A stretch of DNA of 64,000 nucleotides from Mycolicibacterium mengxianglii (lineage in GTDB: Bacteria; Actinomycetota; Actinomycetes; Mycobacteriales; Mycobacteriaceae), in NCBI RefSeq assembly GCF_015710575.1, contig NZ_CP065373.1, positions 5,146,001-5,210,000 on the forward strand. Reading direction: 5' to 3'. Shown here in pieces: positions 19,715 through 28,461 of this stretch; position 1 is the stretch's first letter, and each line of letters opens with the position of its first letter. Made by a program: the position numbers and the translations under genes. Under the pieces are notes generated by a model that saw only the letters and a list, made by a program, of their open reading frames with translations, was not told where the DNA came from and searched no databases.

Positions 19715-20695
19715 CTACGCGGTGTCTTCATTTTTGGTGTCCAACCGCGTCTTGTACAGGCTCGCGGCGGTGGTGAGGGCCAGGGTGACCACGATGACGC
19801 CCAAGCTCAGCAAGGTCGGGATCTCCGGCACCTCAACATGCTGGCCGCCGTTGATGAACGGCAGCTCGTTCTCGTGCAGAGCATGCAGGAAGAGCTTCAC
19901 ACCGATGAACGCCAGGATGAACGCCAGCCCATACGACAAGTAGACCAACCGCTGCACCAGCCCGCCGAGCAGGAAGTACAGCTGACGCAACCCCATCAGT
20001 GCGAAGACGTTGGCCGCGAAGACCAAGTACGGCTCTTTGGTCAAACCGTAGATCGCCGGAATCGAGTCCAGCGCGAACAGCAGGTCGGTTGTGCCGAGCG
20101 CGACGATCACCAGGAACATCGGCGTCATCAGTCGCTTGCCGTCCTCGCGGATCCACAGCCGCAGGCCGTCCCACTTGTCCGTGGTGCGCAGGTGGTTGCG
20201 GGCGAACTTCACCACCGCGTTGTCGCCGTCGTCTTCATGATCGGTGTCGCGGGTCAGGTTCCACGCGGTGTACACCAGGAACAGACCGAAGATGTAGAAC
20301 ACCCACGAGAACTGGTTGATGGCCACTGCGCCGAGCGCGATGAAGATGCCCCGGAAGATCAGCGCCAGGATGATCCCCACCATCAGGGCTTCCTGCTGAT
20401 ATTTCCGCGGCACGTTGAAGCTCGCCATGATGATGATGAAGATGAACAGGTTGTCCACCGACAGGCTGTACTCGGTCAGCCACCCGGCAAAGAACTCGAC
20501 CCCGTACTGGCTACCGTGGAAGAACCAGATCCACAGCCCGAAAATCAGCGCCAGCCCAACGTAGACCGACAACGCTCGGCCGCATTCCTTCATGGACGGT
20601 TCGTGGGGATGACGTGCAATCACGATGACGTCGAAAACGAGCACCGCGATCGTCACACCGATGGTGATGGCCCATTCGAGCCCCGAAACGTTCAT
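19715..20695 (-). CDS. TerC/Alx family integral membrane protein
   Basis: A 326-residue multi-pass membrane protein (about nine spans). It has the family's acidic membrane motifs: E-Y-S-L-S-V-D-N-L-F in one half and T-D-L-L-F-A-L-D-S-I-P-A in the other, the pattern of TerC and the manganese exporter Alx/MeeY. A role in metal (probably Mn2+) export or in metallating exported proteins is known for relatives and is inferred here. The ATG at 20695 follows a GGAGG-like site. The 245 bp upstream, divergent from the NRPS gene, holds no recognisable gene. A yybP-ykoY type riboswitch was looked for and not recognised. Confidence 0.9.
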   Translation of the reverse strand: MNVSGLEWAITIGVTIAVLVFDVIVIARHPHEPSMKECGRALSVYVGLALIFGLWIWFFHGSQYGVEFFAGWLTEYSLSVDNLFIFIIIMASFNVPRKYQQEALMVGIILALIFRGIFIALGAVAINQFSWVFYIFGLFLVYTAWNLTRDTDHEDDGDNAVVKFARNHLRTTDKWDGLRLWIREDGKRLMTPMFLVIVALGTTDLLFALDSIPAIYGLTKEPYLVFAANVFALMGLRQLYFLLGGLVQRLVYLSYGLAFILAFIGVKLFLHALHENELPFINGGQHVEVPEIPTLLSLGVIVVTLALTTAASLYKTRLDTKNEDTA

Positions 20696-20940
20696 ACAGA
20701 AAAGCCTCCGGTCGTCACAAAAACGCCAGAGGTCTCTTCCACCGCCGCATACCTGCCGCTAACGGTCCACGGCGCCGGTCGTCCGTATGGACGGTCGACG
20801 TGATGACGACACCGCAGCGAAGGAATACTCCCCTCTGACGAACATTCTGTCAGGTGATCGCGAGTTCTTCACACGCGGAGTACCCGCCCGCGCCCGCGCG
20901 GCACCGTGGCGAAGAGGCCGGGGCATAGTATTCACGGACT

Positions 20941-23900
20941 GTGGCAGCAGAACCCCAGACGGACATTCCCTCGCAGTACCTGCTGTCCCCCCAGGCGCCG
21001 AAACCCCGGACGCTGATTGACATCCTCTACGACACCGCTGCCCGCTTTCCGGATGCGCCCGCCATCGATGACGGCACGGTTCAGCTGACATACAGCGAGC
21101 TCATCGCTGATATCGCAGACAGCGTCGCCTGGATGGCCGCCCGCGGGATCGGCCGCGGCGACCGCATCGGAATCAGGATGCCGTCGGGCAGTTACGCCCT
21201 CTACGTTGCGATCCTCTCGACGCTGGCCGCCGGAGCGGCATACGTGCCCGTCGACGCCGATGACCCGCCCGAGCGCGCCGAACTGGTCTTCGGCGAAGCG
21301 GACGTCGTGGCGGTGATCACCGAAGCCGGACTCTCCCGGCGCACGGGTTCCTCGCGGGGGTGGCGCGCCGCCGCCCCGCTGGGCCGCGACGACGCCTGGA
21401 TCATCTTCACCTCCGGGTCGACGGGCACCCCGAAGGGCGTGGCCGTCACTCATCGCAGTGCGGCGGCTTTCGTCGACGCCGAGGCGCAGATCTTCCTGCA
21501 GGACAACCCCCTGGGGCCCGGCGACCGGGTACTGGCCGGCCTGTCGGTGGCGTTCGACGCCTCTTGTGAGGAGATGTGGCTGGCATGGCGCCACGGCGCG
21601 TGCCTGGTTCCGGCGCCGCGCGCCCTGGTTCGCAGTGGCATGGACCTGGGTCCGTGGCTGGTGTCGCGGGACGTCACCGTCGTGTCGACGGTGCCCACGC
21701 TGGCCTCGTTGTGGCCGGCCGAAGCGCTGGAGGCGGTGCGGCTGCTCATCTTCGGCGGCGAAGCCTGCCCGCCCGAACTGGCAGAGCGACTGGCGTCCGG
21801 AGACGACGGAGTCGGCCGCGAAGTGTGGAACACCTACGGGCCCACCGAGGCCACCGTGGTGGCGTGCCTGGCCCGCCTCGACGGCCGCGGACCCGTGAGC
21901 ATCGGATTGCCGCTGCCGGGCTGGGACCTCGCAGTGGTCGACTCCCGCGGCCACCAGGTGGGGTACGGCGAGACCGGCGAACTGGTCATCGGCGGCGTCG
22001 GCCTGGCCCGCTACCTGGATCCGGACAAGGACGCCGAAAAATTCGCTCCCATGGACACGCTGGGCTGGGGCCGTGCCTACCGCAGCGGTGACCTGGTTCG
22101 CCTCGAACCCGACGGCCTGTTCTTCCAGGGCCGGGCCGACGACCAGGTGAAGGTCGGTGGCCGTCGCATCGAACTCGGTGAAGTGGACTCCGCCCTGGTC
22201 AACCTGCCGGGCGTCTCCGGCGGCGCGGCCGCTGTGCGCCGCACCGCCAGCGGCACTCCACTACTGGTCGGCTACATCGCCAGCGCCGACCCCGCGTTCG
22301 ACCTCAGCGCCGCCCGGGCGGCCCTGTCCGAAGCGCTGCCCGCTGCCCTGGTGCCGCGGCTGGTCCGGCTCGCCGAACTGCCCACCCGCACCTCCGGCAA
22401 GGTCGACCGCAATGCCCTGCCCTGGCCGCCACCCGGAGTCGATATCCACGAGGACGCCCCCGACCTGGGCGGCACCATGGGCTGGCTCGCCGGCCTGTGG
22501 CGCGACGTGCTCGGCGCTTCGGTCGAGGGCCCGGAGGCCGACTTCTTCGCCGAAGGCGGCGGCTCCCTGTCGGCCGCCCAGTTGGTCGCGGCGCTGCGCC
22601 AGCGCTACCCACAGGTGACGGTCGCCGACCTCTACGACCATCCGCGCCTGGGGTCGCTGGCCGGCTACCTCGACGACCTGGACCCGGCCGTCGCCGTGGA
22701 AACCCGCCACGTCAAACCCACCCCGATCCTCACCCAGGCCGTCCAGGTGGCGTTGTCGGTACCGCTGGCAACGCTGACCGCGCTGCAGTGGGTGACGTGG
22801 TTGGCGCTGCTCAACAATGTCTTCGCCACCCAGGTGCCCTGGCTGGTCAGCATCGGCTGGTGGTGGATCGTCGCCGGCTTCGTGTTGTTCATCAGCCCGA
22901 CGGGCCGGATGTCGATCGCGGTGCTGGGGGCGCGGATGATGCTGTCGGGCCTGAAACCGGGGACCTACAAACGCGGCGGGTCCGAGCATCTCCGGGTGTG
23001 GCTGGCCGAACGGCTCGCCGACGCCAGCGGCGCCAACAATCTCGCCGGCGCGCCATGGCTGGTCTATTACGCCCGCGCACTGGGTAACAAGGTCGGCAAG
23101 GGTGTCGACCTGCATTCATCACCCCCGGTGACGGGGATGATGACGCTGGGGCACCGCAGCTCCATCGAACCGGAGGTCGACCTGTCGGGACACTGGGTGG
23201 ACGGCGACCTGTTCCACGTCGGGGAGATCACCATCGGCAACGACGCGACCGTGGGCGCGCGCACCACGTTGTTGCCGGGCGCCGTGATCGGTAAGAACGC
23301 CGACGTGGCGCCCGGTTCCGGTGTCGTCGGCAGGGTGAAGAACGGCCAGTTCTGGAAGGGTTCGCCGGCGATGAAGTCCGGCAAGGCCCGCCATCCGTGG
23401 CCGGACCACCGACCTGCACGCGCGCCGCTGTGGGTGGCCGTATACGGCGTGACGTCGATGCTGCTGGCCGCGCTGCCGTTGGCGGCGCTGGTGGCGGGGC
23501 TGGCGGTGGTTGCCTGGGCCGTGCGCGATACCGGCACCGTCACGGCGGCGACGCTGGCTGCGCTGCCGTGGGTGCCGGTGGCCACATTGGTCGCCGTGGC
23601 GGTGCACGCCGCACTCACCGTGCTCAGCGTCCGGACGTTGGCGATCGGCCTGGTCGAGGGGTACCACCCGGTGCGCAGCCGCATCGGCTGGCAGCTGTGG
23701 GCCACGGAACGGTTGATGGACGCCGCGCGCAACTACCTGTTCCCGCTGTATGCCAGCCTGCTGACACCGTGGTGGCTGCGGATGCTGGGCGCCACCGTCG
23801 GCAAGGACACCGAGATCTCCACGGCGTTGCTGACGCCGAAGTTCACCGTCATCGAAGACGGGGCATTCCTGGCCGATGACACCATGGTGGCCTCCTACGA

Positions 23901-24861
23901 GTTGGGCGGCGGGTGGATCCACATCGCCGAGGCCACCGTCGGCAAGCGGGCTTTCCTCGGCAACTCCGGGATCACCCAGCCCGGCCGTCGACTGCCCGAC
24001 GACGGCCTGGTCGCGGTGTTGAGCGCGACTCCACACAAGGCCAAGCGCGGCTCGTCATGGTTGGGTAGCCCGCCGATCCGGTTGCGTCGCAAGGCCACCG
24101 CCGCCGACGCGCTCAGGACGTTCCAGCCGTCGCCGCGGTTGAAGGCGATGCGCGGTGCGGTGGAAACCTGTCGGCTGGTGCCGATGATGGTGACGTTCGG
24201 GATCGGTGTCGGGGTGCTCGCGGGCCTACAGTCGCTGATCGTCGAGTTCGGTTACCTGTGGGCCGCACTGACCGGGGGGCTGGTGCTGCTGGTCGCGGGG
24301 GCGGTCGCCGGCGCTATCGCCGTGTTGGCGAAATGGCTTGTGGTGGGCAAGATCTCGGCGGTGGAACATCCACTGTGGTCGTCGTTCGTGTGGCGCAACG
24401 AGGTGGCGGACACGTTCGTCGAGACCGTCGCCGCGCCCTGGTTCGCCCGCGCCGCCAGCGGCACGCCGGTGATGAACCTGTGGCTACGCGGCCTGGGGGC
24501 CAAGATCGGTCGCGGCGTGTGGTGTGAGACGTACTGGCTGCCGGAGGCCGACCTGGTGACCTTGGCTGCGGGATCGACGGTGAACCGCGGCTGTGTGGTG
24601 CAGACCCATCTGTTCCACGACCGCATCATGCGGCTCGACACCGTTGTCCTGGAAGAGGGTGCGACGCTGGGCACCCACTGCGTGGCGCTGCCGGCGGCCA
24701 AGATCGGCGCCGGAGCCACCATCGGGCCGGCGTCATTGGTGATGCGCGGCGACGAGGTGCCGGCGTCCACCCGCTGGCAAGGCAACCCCATTGCGCCGTG
24801 GGTGGTTTCGAAGAAGAAGAAACAGCCGGCGCGAGTCCGGACCCGGGAACGGGCGGCGTGA
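20941..24861 (+). CDS. Pls/PosA-type membrane NRPS (poly-amino-acid synthetase-like)
   Basis: A 1306-residue protein. Residues about 24-495 are an adenylation domain with A3 F-T-S-G-S-T-G-T-P-K-G (156-166), A4 F-D-A-S (205-208), A5 N-T-Y-G-P-T-E-A-T (297-305), A7 Y-R-S-G-D-L (380-385) and A10 K487. Then comes a carrier domain with the phosphopantetheine Ser542 in E-G-G-G-S-L. The rest alternates hydrophobic TM pairs with three left-handed beta-helix acyltransferase-like domains (about 690-780, 920-1010, 1195-1270). There is no condensation or thioesterase domain. This A-T-(TM-C)x3 layout is that of epsilon-poly-lysine synthetase from Streptomyces. It probably activates an amino acid and makes an isopeptide polymer or conjugate at the membrane; the substrate is not readable here. 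The GTG at 20941 lies 9 nt after a possible -10 TAGTAT (20926-20931). Confidence 0.9.
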   Translation: MAAEPQTDIPSQYLLSPQAPKPRTLIDILYDTAARFPDAPAIDDGTVQLTYSELIADIADSVAWMAARGIGRGDRIGIRMPSGSYALYVAILSTLAAGAAYVPVDADDPPERAELVFGEADVVAVITEAGLSRRTGSSRGWRAAAPLGRDDAWIIFTSGSTGTPKGVAVTHRSAAAFVDAEAQIFLQDNPLGPGDRVLAGLSVAFDASCEEMWLAWRHGACLVPAPRALVRSGMDLGPWLVSRDVTVVSTVPTLASLWPAEALEAVRLLIFGGEACPPELAERLASGDDGVGREVWNTYGPTEATVVACLARLDGRGPVSIGLPLPGWDLAVVDSRGHQVGYGETGELVIGGVGLARYLDPDKDAEKFAPMDTLGWGRAYRSGDLVRLEPDGLFFQGRADDQVKVGGRRIELGEVDSALVNLPGVSGGAAAVRRTASGTPLLVGYIASADPAFDLSAARAALSEALPAALVPRLVRLAELPTRTSGKVDRNALPWPPPGVDIHEDAPDLGGTMGWLAGLWRDVLGASVEGPEADFFAEGGGSLSAAQLVAALRQRYPQVTVADLYDHPRLGSLAGYLDDLDPAVAVETRHVKPTPILTQAVQVALSVPLATLTALQWVTWLALLNNVFATQVPWLVSIGWWWIVAGFVLFISPTGRMSIAVLGARMMLSGLKPGTYKRGGSEHLRVWLAERLADASGANNLAGAPWLVYYARALGNKVGKGVDLHSSPPVTGMMTLGHRSSIEPEVDLSGHWVDGDLFHVGEITIGNDATVGARTTLLPGAVIGKNADVAPGSGVVGRVKNGQFWKGSPAMKSGKARHPWPDHRPARAPLWVAVYGVTSMLLAALPLAALVAGLAVVAWAVRDTGTVTAATLAALPWVPVATLVAVAVHAALTVLSVRTLAIGLVEGYHPVRSRIGWQLWATERLMDAARNYLFPLYASLLTPWWLRMLGATVGKDTEISTALLTPKFTVIEDGAFLADDTMVASYELGGGWIHIAEATVGKRAFLGNSGITQPGRRLPDDGLVAVLSATPHKAKRGSSWLGSPPIRLRRKATAADALRTFQPSPRLKAMRGAVETCRLVPMMVTFGIGVGVLAGLQSLIVEFGYLWAALTGGLVLLVAGAVAGAIAVLAKWLVVGKISAVEHPLWSSFVWRNEVADTFVETVAAPWFARAASGTPVMNLWLRGLGAKIGRGVWCETYWLPEADLVTLAAGSTVNRGCVVQTHLFHDRIMRLDTVVLEEGATLGTHCVALPAAKIGAGATIGPASLVMRGDEVPASTRWQGNPIAPWVVSKKKKQPARVRTRERAA

Positions 24862-26198
24862 CGAAGAACGTGACGAAGAAGAAGGCCCCCGCCGCCAAGA
24901 GCCCGGTGATCGACCCGTATCTCCCCCGCAACGGCAACTTCGGTTACCGCGTCTCGCGCTACGAACTCGACCTCGAGTACAAGGTCGCGATCAACCGCCT
25001 GGCGGGGTCGGCCTCGATCACCGCGGTCACGCTGGCGGCATTGCGAACGTTCTCCTTCGACCTCTCGGATGCGCTGGCAGTGTCGAAGGTATCGGTGAAC
25101 GGCCGACGCCCACAGAACTTCAGATCCGCAGCCGGCAAACTGCACATCACGCTGGAATCCGCACTGCCCGCCGGCGCTTCGATGACCGTCGACATCCGCT
25201 ATAGCGGATCCCCCCGGCCCATCCGGACCTATTGGGGCGACGTGGGTTTCGAGGAACTCACCAACGGCGCGCTGGTGGCGGGCCAGCCCAACGGCGCGGC
25301 GTCATGGTTCCCCTGCGACGACCATCCGGCCGCCAAGGCCAGCTTCCGGATCGCGATCAGTACCGACAGCCCCTACCTGGCAATTGCCAACGGCGAGTTG
25401 CTGTCCAAGAAGGCCAGAGCCGGACACACCACCTGGACCTACGAACTCGCCGAGCCGACGTCGACCTACCTGACGACCCTGCAGATCGGTGACTACGTCA
25501 CACACCGGCTGCCCAAGGCGTCGGTGCCCATGTACGCAGCGCTGCCCGAGGCCCTCAGGCACAACTTCGACCATGACTTCGGACGCCAGCCGCAGATGAT
25601 GAAGTTGTTCGTCAAACTGTTCGGCAAGTACCCGTTGTCGACCGGTTACACCGTGGTGGTCACCGAGGACGAACTCGAGATTCCCCTTGAAGCACAGGGC
25701 CTTTCGGTGTTCGGCGCCAACCACTGCGACGGCAAGCGCAGCGCCGAACGCCTGATCGCCCACGAGCTGGCCCACCAGTGGTTCGGCAACAGCGTCACCG
25801 CGCGCCGCTGGCGGGACATCTGGCTGCACGAGGGGTTCGCCTGCTACGCCGAATGGCTGTGGTCCGAAGAAGCCGGCGGACCGAGCGCCGACACCCTGGC
25901 CCGCCAGTATCACCAGCGTCTGGCGGCCGCATCGCAAGACCTGCTGCTGTCGGACCCCGGCCCCCGTGACATGTTCGACGACCGGGTGTACAAACGTGGC
26001 GCACTGCTGCTGCACTGCCTGCGCAAGACCATCGGCGATTCGAATTTCTTTGCGCTGCTCCAAGATTGGACAACCCGATTCCGGCACGCCACTGTCGTCA
26101 CCGACGACTTCACCGGGCTGGCCGCCAGCTACGCCGACGAGTCGCTGCGGCCCCTGTGGTCGGCGTGGCTGTACTCCACCGCCGTCCCGGACATGTGA
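24858..26198 (+). CDS. M1-family zinc metallopeptidase
   Basis: A 446-residue aminopeptidase-type protein. The zinc site H302-E-L-A-H306 and the downstream E325 (W-L-H-E-G-F-A) are intact. The substrate-anchoring G-A-M-E-N motif is replaced by I-P-L-E-A-Q-G around E278, and the large C-terminal domain of full-size M1 enzymes is absent. No signal peptide is seen. The GTG overlaps the NRPS stop (GTGA, 24858-24861), so the pair is translationally coupled. In Streptomyces albulus the poly-lysine synthetase gene is accompanied by a poly-lysine-degrading M1 peptidase (Pld). By analogy this one may trim or degrade the NRPS product, which is inference. Confidence 0.88.
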   Translation: MTKNVTKKKAPAAKSPVIDPYLPRNGNFGYRVSRYELDLEYKVAINRLAGSASITAVTLAALRTFSFDLSDALAVSKVSVNGRRPQNFRSAAGKLHITLESALPAGASMTVDIRYSGSPRPIRTYWGDVGFEELTNGALVAGQPNGAASWFPCDDHPAAKASFRIAISTDSPYLAIANGELLSKKARAGHTTWTYELAEPTSTYLTTLQIGDYVTHRLPKASVPMYAALPEALRHNFDHDFGRQPQMMKLFVKLFGKYPLSTGYTVVVTEDELEIPLEAQGLSVFGANHCDGKRSAERLIAHELAHQWFGNSVTARRWRDIWLHEGFACYAEWLWSEEAGGPSADTLARQYHQRLAAASQDLLLSDPGPRDMFDDRVYKRGALLLHCLRKTIGDSNFFALLQDWTTRFRHATVVTDDFTGLAASYADESLRPLWSAWLYSTAVPDM

Positions 26199-26202
26199 CC
26201 GC

Positions 26203-27480
26203 GTGACCGATGCAGCCACCCCGACGGGGCCGGTCACCCGCAGCAGCGTTGCGCGGGTCGGGGTGGCGACCGCGCTGACGGCGGCATGCGGGTACGCCGT
26301 GCTGTATCTGGCTGCGCGTGTTCTCGAACCCGCCGGGTTCTCCGTTTTCGCGGTGTTCTGGGGCGCCTTCGGCCTGGTCACCGGTGCATCCTTCGGGTTG
26401 TTGCAGCAGAGCACCCGCGAGATCCGCATCGCCGCCCACGTCGCGCCGGATCGACGCCCGGTGACTCATCCGCTGCGGGTGGCCGCTGCGGTCGGGGTGG
26501 TCACCGCGGCGGCGCTCGCGGGCAGCGCGGCGCTGTGGGCCCCGCACGTGTTCGCGCAGGAGCGCACCCTGTCGGTGACGCTGCTGTCAGTGGGGCTGGC
26601 GGGGTTCTGCCTGCACGGAACGCTGCTGGGCATGCTGGCCGGCGCCAACCGGTGGACCCAGTACGGCGCGCTGATGGTCACCGACGCCGCACTGCGCGTC
26701 GTGGTGGCCGTCGTGACCGTCCTGGCGGGGTGGGGTCTGGTCGGTTTCCTGTGGGCGACAGTCGCCGGGGCGGCGTCCTGGCTGATGCTGTTGCTGGCCT
26801 CCCCGACGAGCCGGGCGGTGGCGCAGCTGGTTGCGTACGAGAGCGCCGGGTCCTTCCTTCGCGGCGCCGGCCATGCAGTGGCAGCGGCGGGAGCCAGCGC
26901 CATCCTGGTGATGGGGTTCCCGGTGCTTCTCAAAGCCACCGCCGGAGACCTCGGTGCCACCGGCGGCGTGGTGATCCTGGCGGTCACCCTGACCCGCGCT
27001 CCCCTGCTGGTGCCACTGACCGCGATGCAGGGCAACTTGATCGCCCATTTCGTCGACCAGCGCCGACACCGGCTGCGGGCCCTCGCCGGCCCCGCCGGGC
27101 TGGTCGCCGCCGTCGGCGCCGTGGGAGTACTGGCGGCCGGCACGGCGGGGCCGTGGCTGCTGCGGGTCGGATTCGGCCCGGACTATGACGCCGACGGCTC
27201 CCTGCTGGCGTGGTTGACGGCCGGGGCAGTGGCGATTGCGCTGCTGACCGTCACCGGCGCGGCCACCGTGGCCGCAGCACTGCACCGGGCGTACTCGCTG
27301 GGCTGGGTCAGCGCCACCCTGGCTTCGGCCCTGCTGTTGACGCTGCCCCTGCCGTTGGAAACCCGCACCGTGGTGGCGCTGCTGTGCGGGCCGCTGGTCG
27401 GCATCGCCGTCCACGTCGCCGTCCTCGCGCGGCAGCCGCATACGCTGCCAAGGACCACCGATGCGAAGGAGACGACATGA
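26203..27480 (+). CDS. polysaccharide-exporter/flippase-like membrane protein
   Basis: A 425-residue polytopic protein with about 12 hydrophobic spans in a Wzx/MATE-like spacing and few charged residues outside loops. The start GTG at 26203 lies 4 bp after the peptidase stop. A longer frame to the left overlaps the peptidase and is cysteine-rich nonsense. Its position before galE recalls Rv3630, an integral membrane protein near galE1 in M. tuberculosis, from memory. A plausible job is flipping a lipid-linked sugar or the NRPS product across the membrane, but no substrate can be deduced. Confidence 0.75.
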   Translation: MTDAATPTGPVTRSSVARVGVATALTAACGYAVLYLAARVLEPAGFSVFAVFWGAFGLVTGASFGLLQQSTREIRIAAHVAPDRRPVTHPLRVAAAVGVVTAAALAGSAALWAPHVFAQERTLSVTLLSVGLAGFCLHGTLLGMLAGANRWTQYGALMVTDAALRVVVAVVTVLAGWGLVGFLWATVAGAASWLMLLLASPTSRAVAQLVAYESAGSFLRGAGHAVAAAGASAILVMGFPVLLKATAGDLGATGGVVILAVTLTRAPLLVPLTAMQGNLIAHFVDQRRHRLRALAGPAGLVAAVGAVGVLAAGTAGPWLLRVGFGPDYDADGSLLAWLTAGAVAIALLTVTGAATVAAALHRAYSLGWVSATLASALLLTLPLPLETRTVVALLCGPLVGIAVHVAVLARQPHTLPRTTDAKETT

Positions 27481-28454
27481 GCTGGCTGGTGACCGGCGGC
27501 GCCGGGTACATCGGTTCCCACGTGACCCGCGCCATGCTGGACGCCGACATTCCGGTGGTGGTCATCGACGACCTGTCCACCGGATTCGAACAGTTCGTCC
27601 CGGAATCCGCGCAGTTCGTCCGGGGCACCCTGCTGGACGCCGAGTTGGTGCGCGACACCCTGCTGCGTCACCAGGTACGCGGTGTCATCCACGTGGCCGG
27701 CTACAAGTACGCCGGGGAATCCGTGAAACTCCCGCTGCACACCTACGAGCAGAACGTGTCGGCGATGATCGTCCTGCTCAAGGCGATGGAACAGACTGCC
27801 GCCGACAAGATCGTCTTCTCCTCCAGTGCGGCCACCTTCGGCACCCCCGATGTCGAGATGGTCGACGAGTCCACCGCTACCGCGCCGCAGTCGCCGTACG
27901 GCGAGACCAAGCTGATCGGCGAATGGCTGCTCCGCGATACCGGCCGCGCCAGCGGGCTGCGGCACACCAGCCTGCGGTACTTCAATGTCGTCGGGTCGGG
28001 GTCGACGGAGTTGTTCGACGCCAGCCCGCACAACCTGTTCCCGAAGGTCTTCGACATGCTGCTGCAGGGCCAGACACCCCGCATCAACGGCGACGACTAC
28101 CCCACCCCGGACGGCACGTGTGTCCGCGACTACATCCACGTCGCCGATCTCGCGGCGGCGCACGTCGCGGCGGCCCGCCGGCTCGACGACGGGCTGCCCG
28201 TGGAGCCCGTCTACAACCTGGGCAGCGGCGCCGGCACCTCGGTGCGCGAGATCATGACCGCCATCAGGACCGTCACCGGCATCGACTTCGAACCCGAGGT
28301 GACACCGCGACGGCCCGGCGACCCGGCCCGCATCGTGGCCTCCGGTGACCTCGCGGCCCGCGACCTGGACTGGCAGATGCGGCATTCACTGCAGGACATG
28401 GTGGCGTCCGCCTGGGCGGCCCGGCAGCAGGCCGGGGACACCTATCCCCGATAG
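27477..28454 (+). CDS. galE: UDP-glucose 4-epimerase
   Basis: A 325-residue extended short-chain dehydrogenase that interconverts UDP-glucose and UDP-galactose with bound NAD. It has the N-terminal Rossmann G-G-A-G-Y-I-G (7-13), catalytic Ser in F-S-S-S-A (114-118) and Y141-x-x-x-K145 in S-P-Y-G-E-T-K. The C-terminal sugar-nucleotide region T-P-R-R-P-G-D-P-A is typical of GalE. The ATG at 27477 overlaps the flippase stop by 4 bp. It supplies galactose donors for arabinogalactan or for a local glycoconjugate. It is the likely counterpart of galE1 (Rv3634c). Confidence 0.94.
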   Translation: MSWLVTGGAGYIGSHVTRAMLDADIPVVVIDDLSTGFEQFVPESAQFVRGTLLDAELVRDTLLRHQVRGVIHVAGYKYAGESVKLPLHTYEQNVSAMIVLLKAMEQTAADKIVFSSSAATFGTPDVEMVDESTATAPQSPYGETKLIGEWLLRDTGRASGLRHTSLRYFNVVGSGSTELFDASPHNLFPKVFDMLLQGQTPRINGDDYPTPDGTCVRDYIHVADLAAAHVAAARRLDDGLPVEPVYNLGSGAGTSVREIMTAIRTVTGIDFEPEVTPRRPGDPARIVASGDLAARDLDWQMRHSLQDMVASAWAARQQAGDTYPR

Positions 28455-28461
28455 GACACAG

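Noticed and set aside
20696..20940. Manganese riboswitch (yybP-ykoY type) upstream of the TerC gene
   Set aside because: I could not find the conserved paired loops on the minus strand; only two short GACGACCGG repeats are visible.
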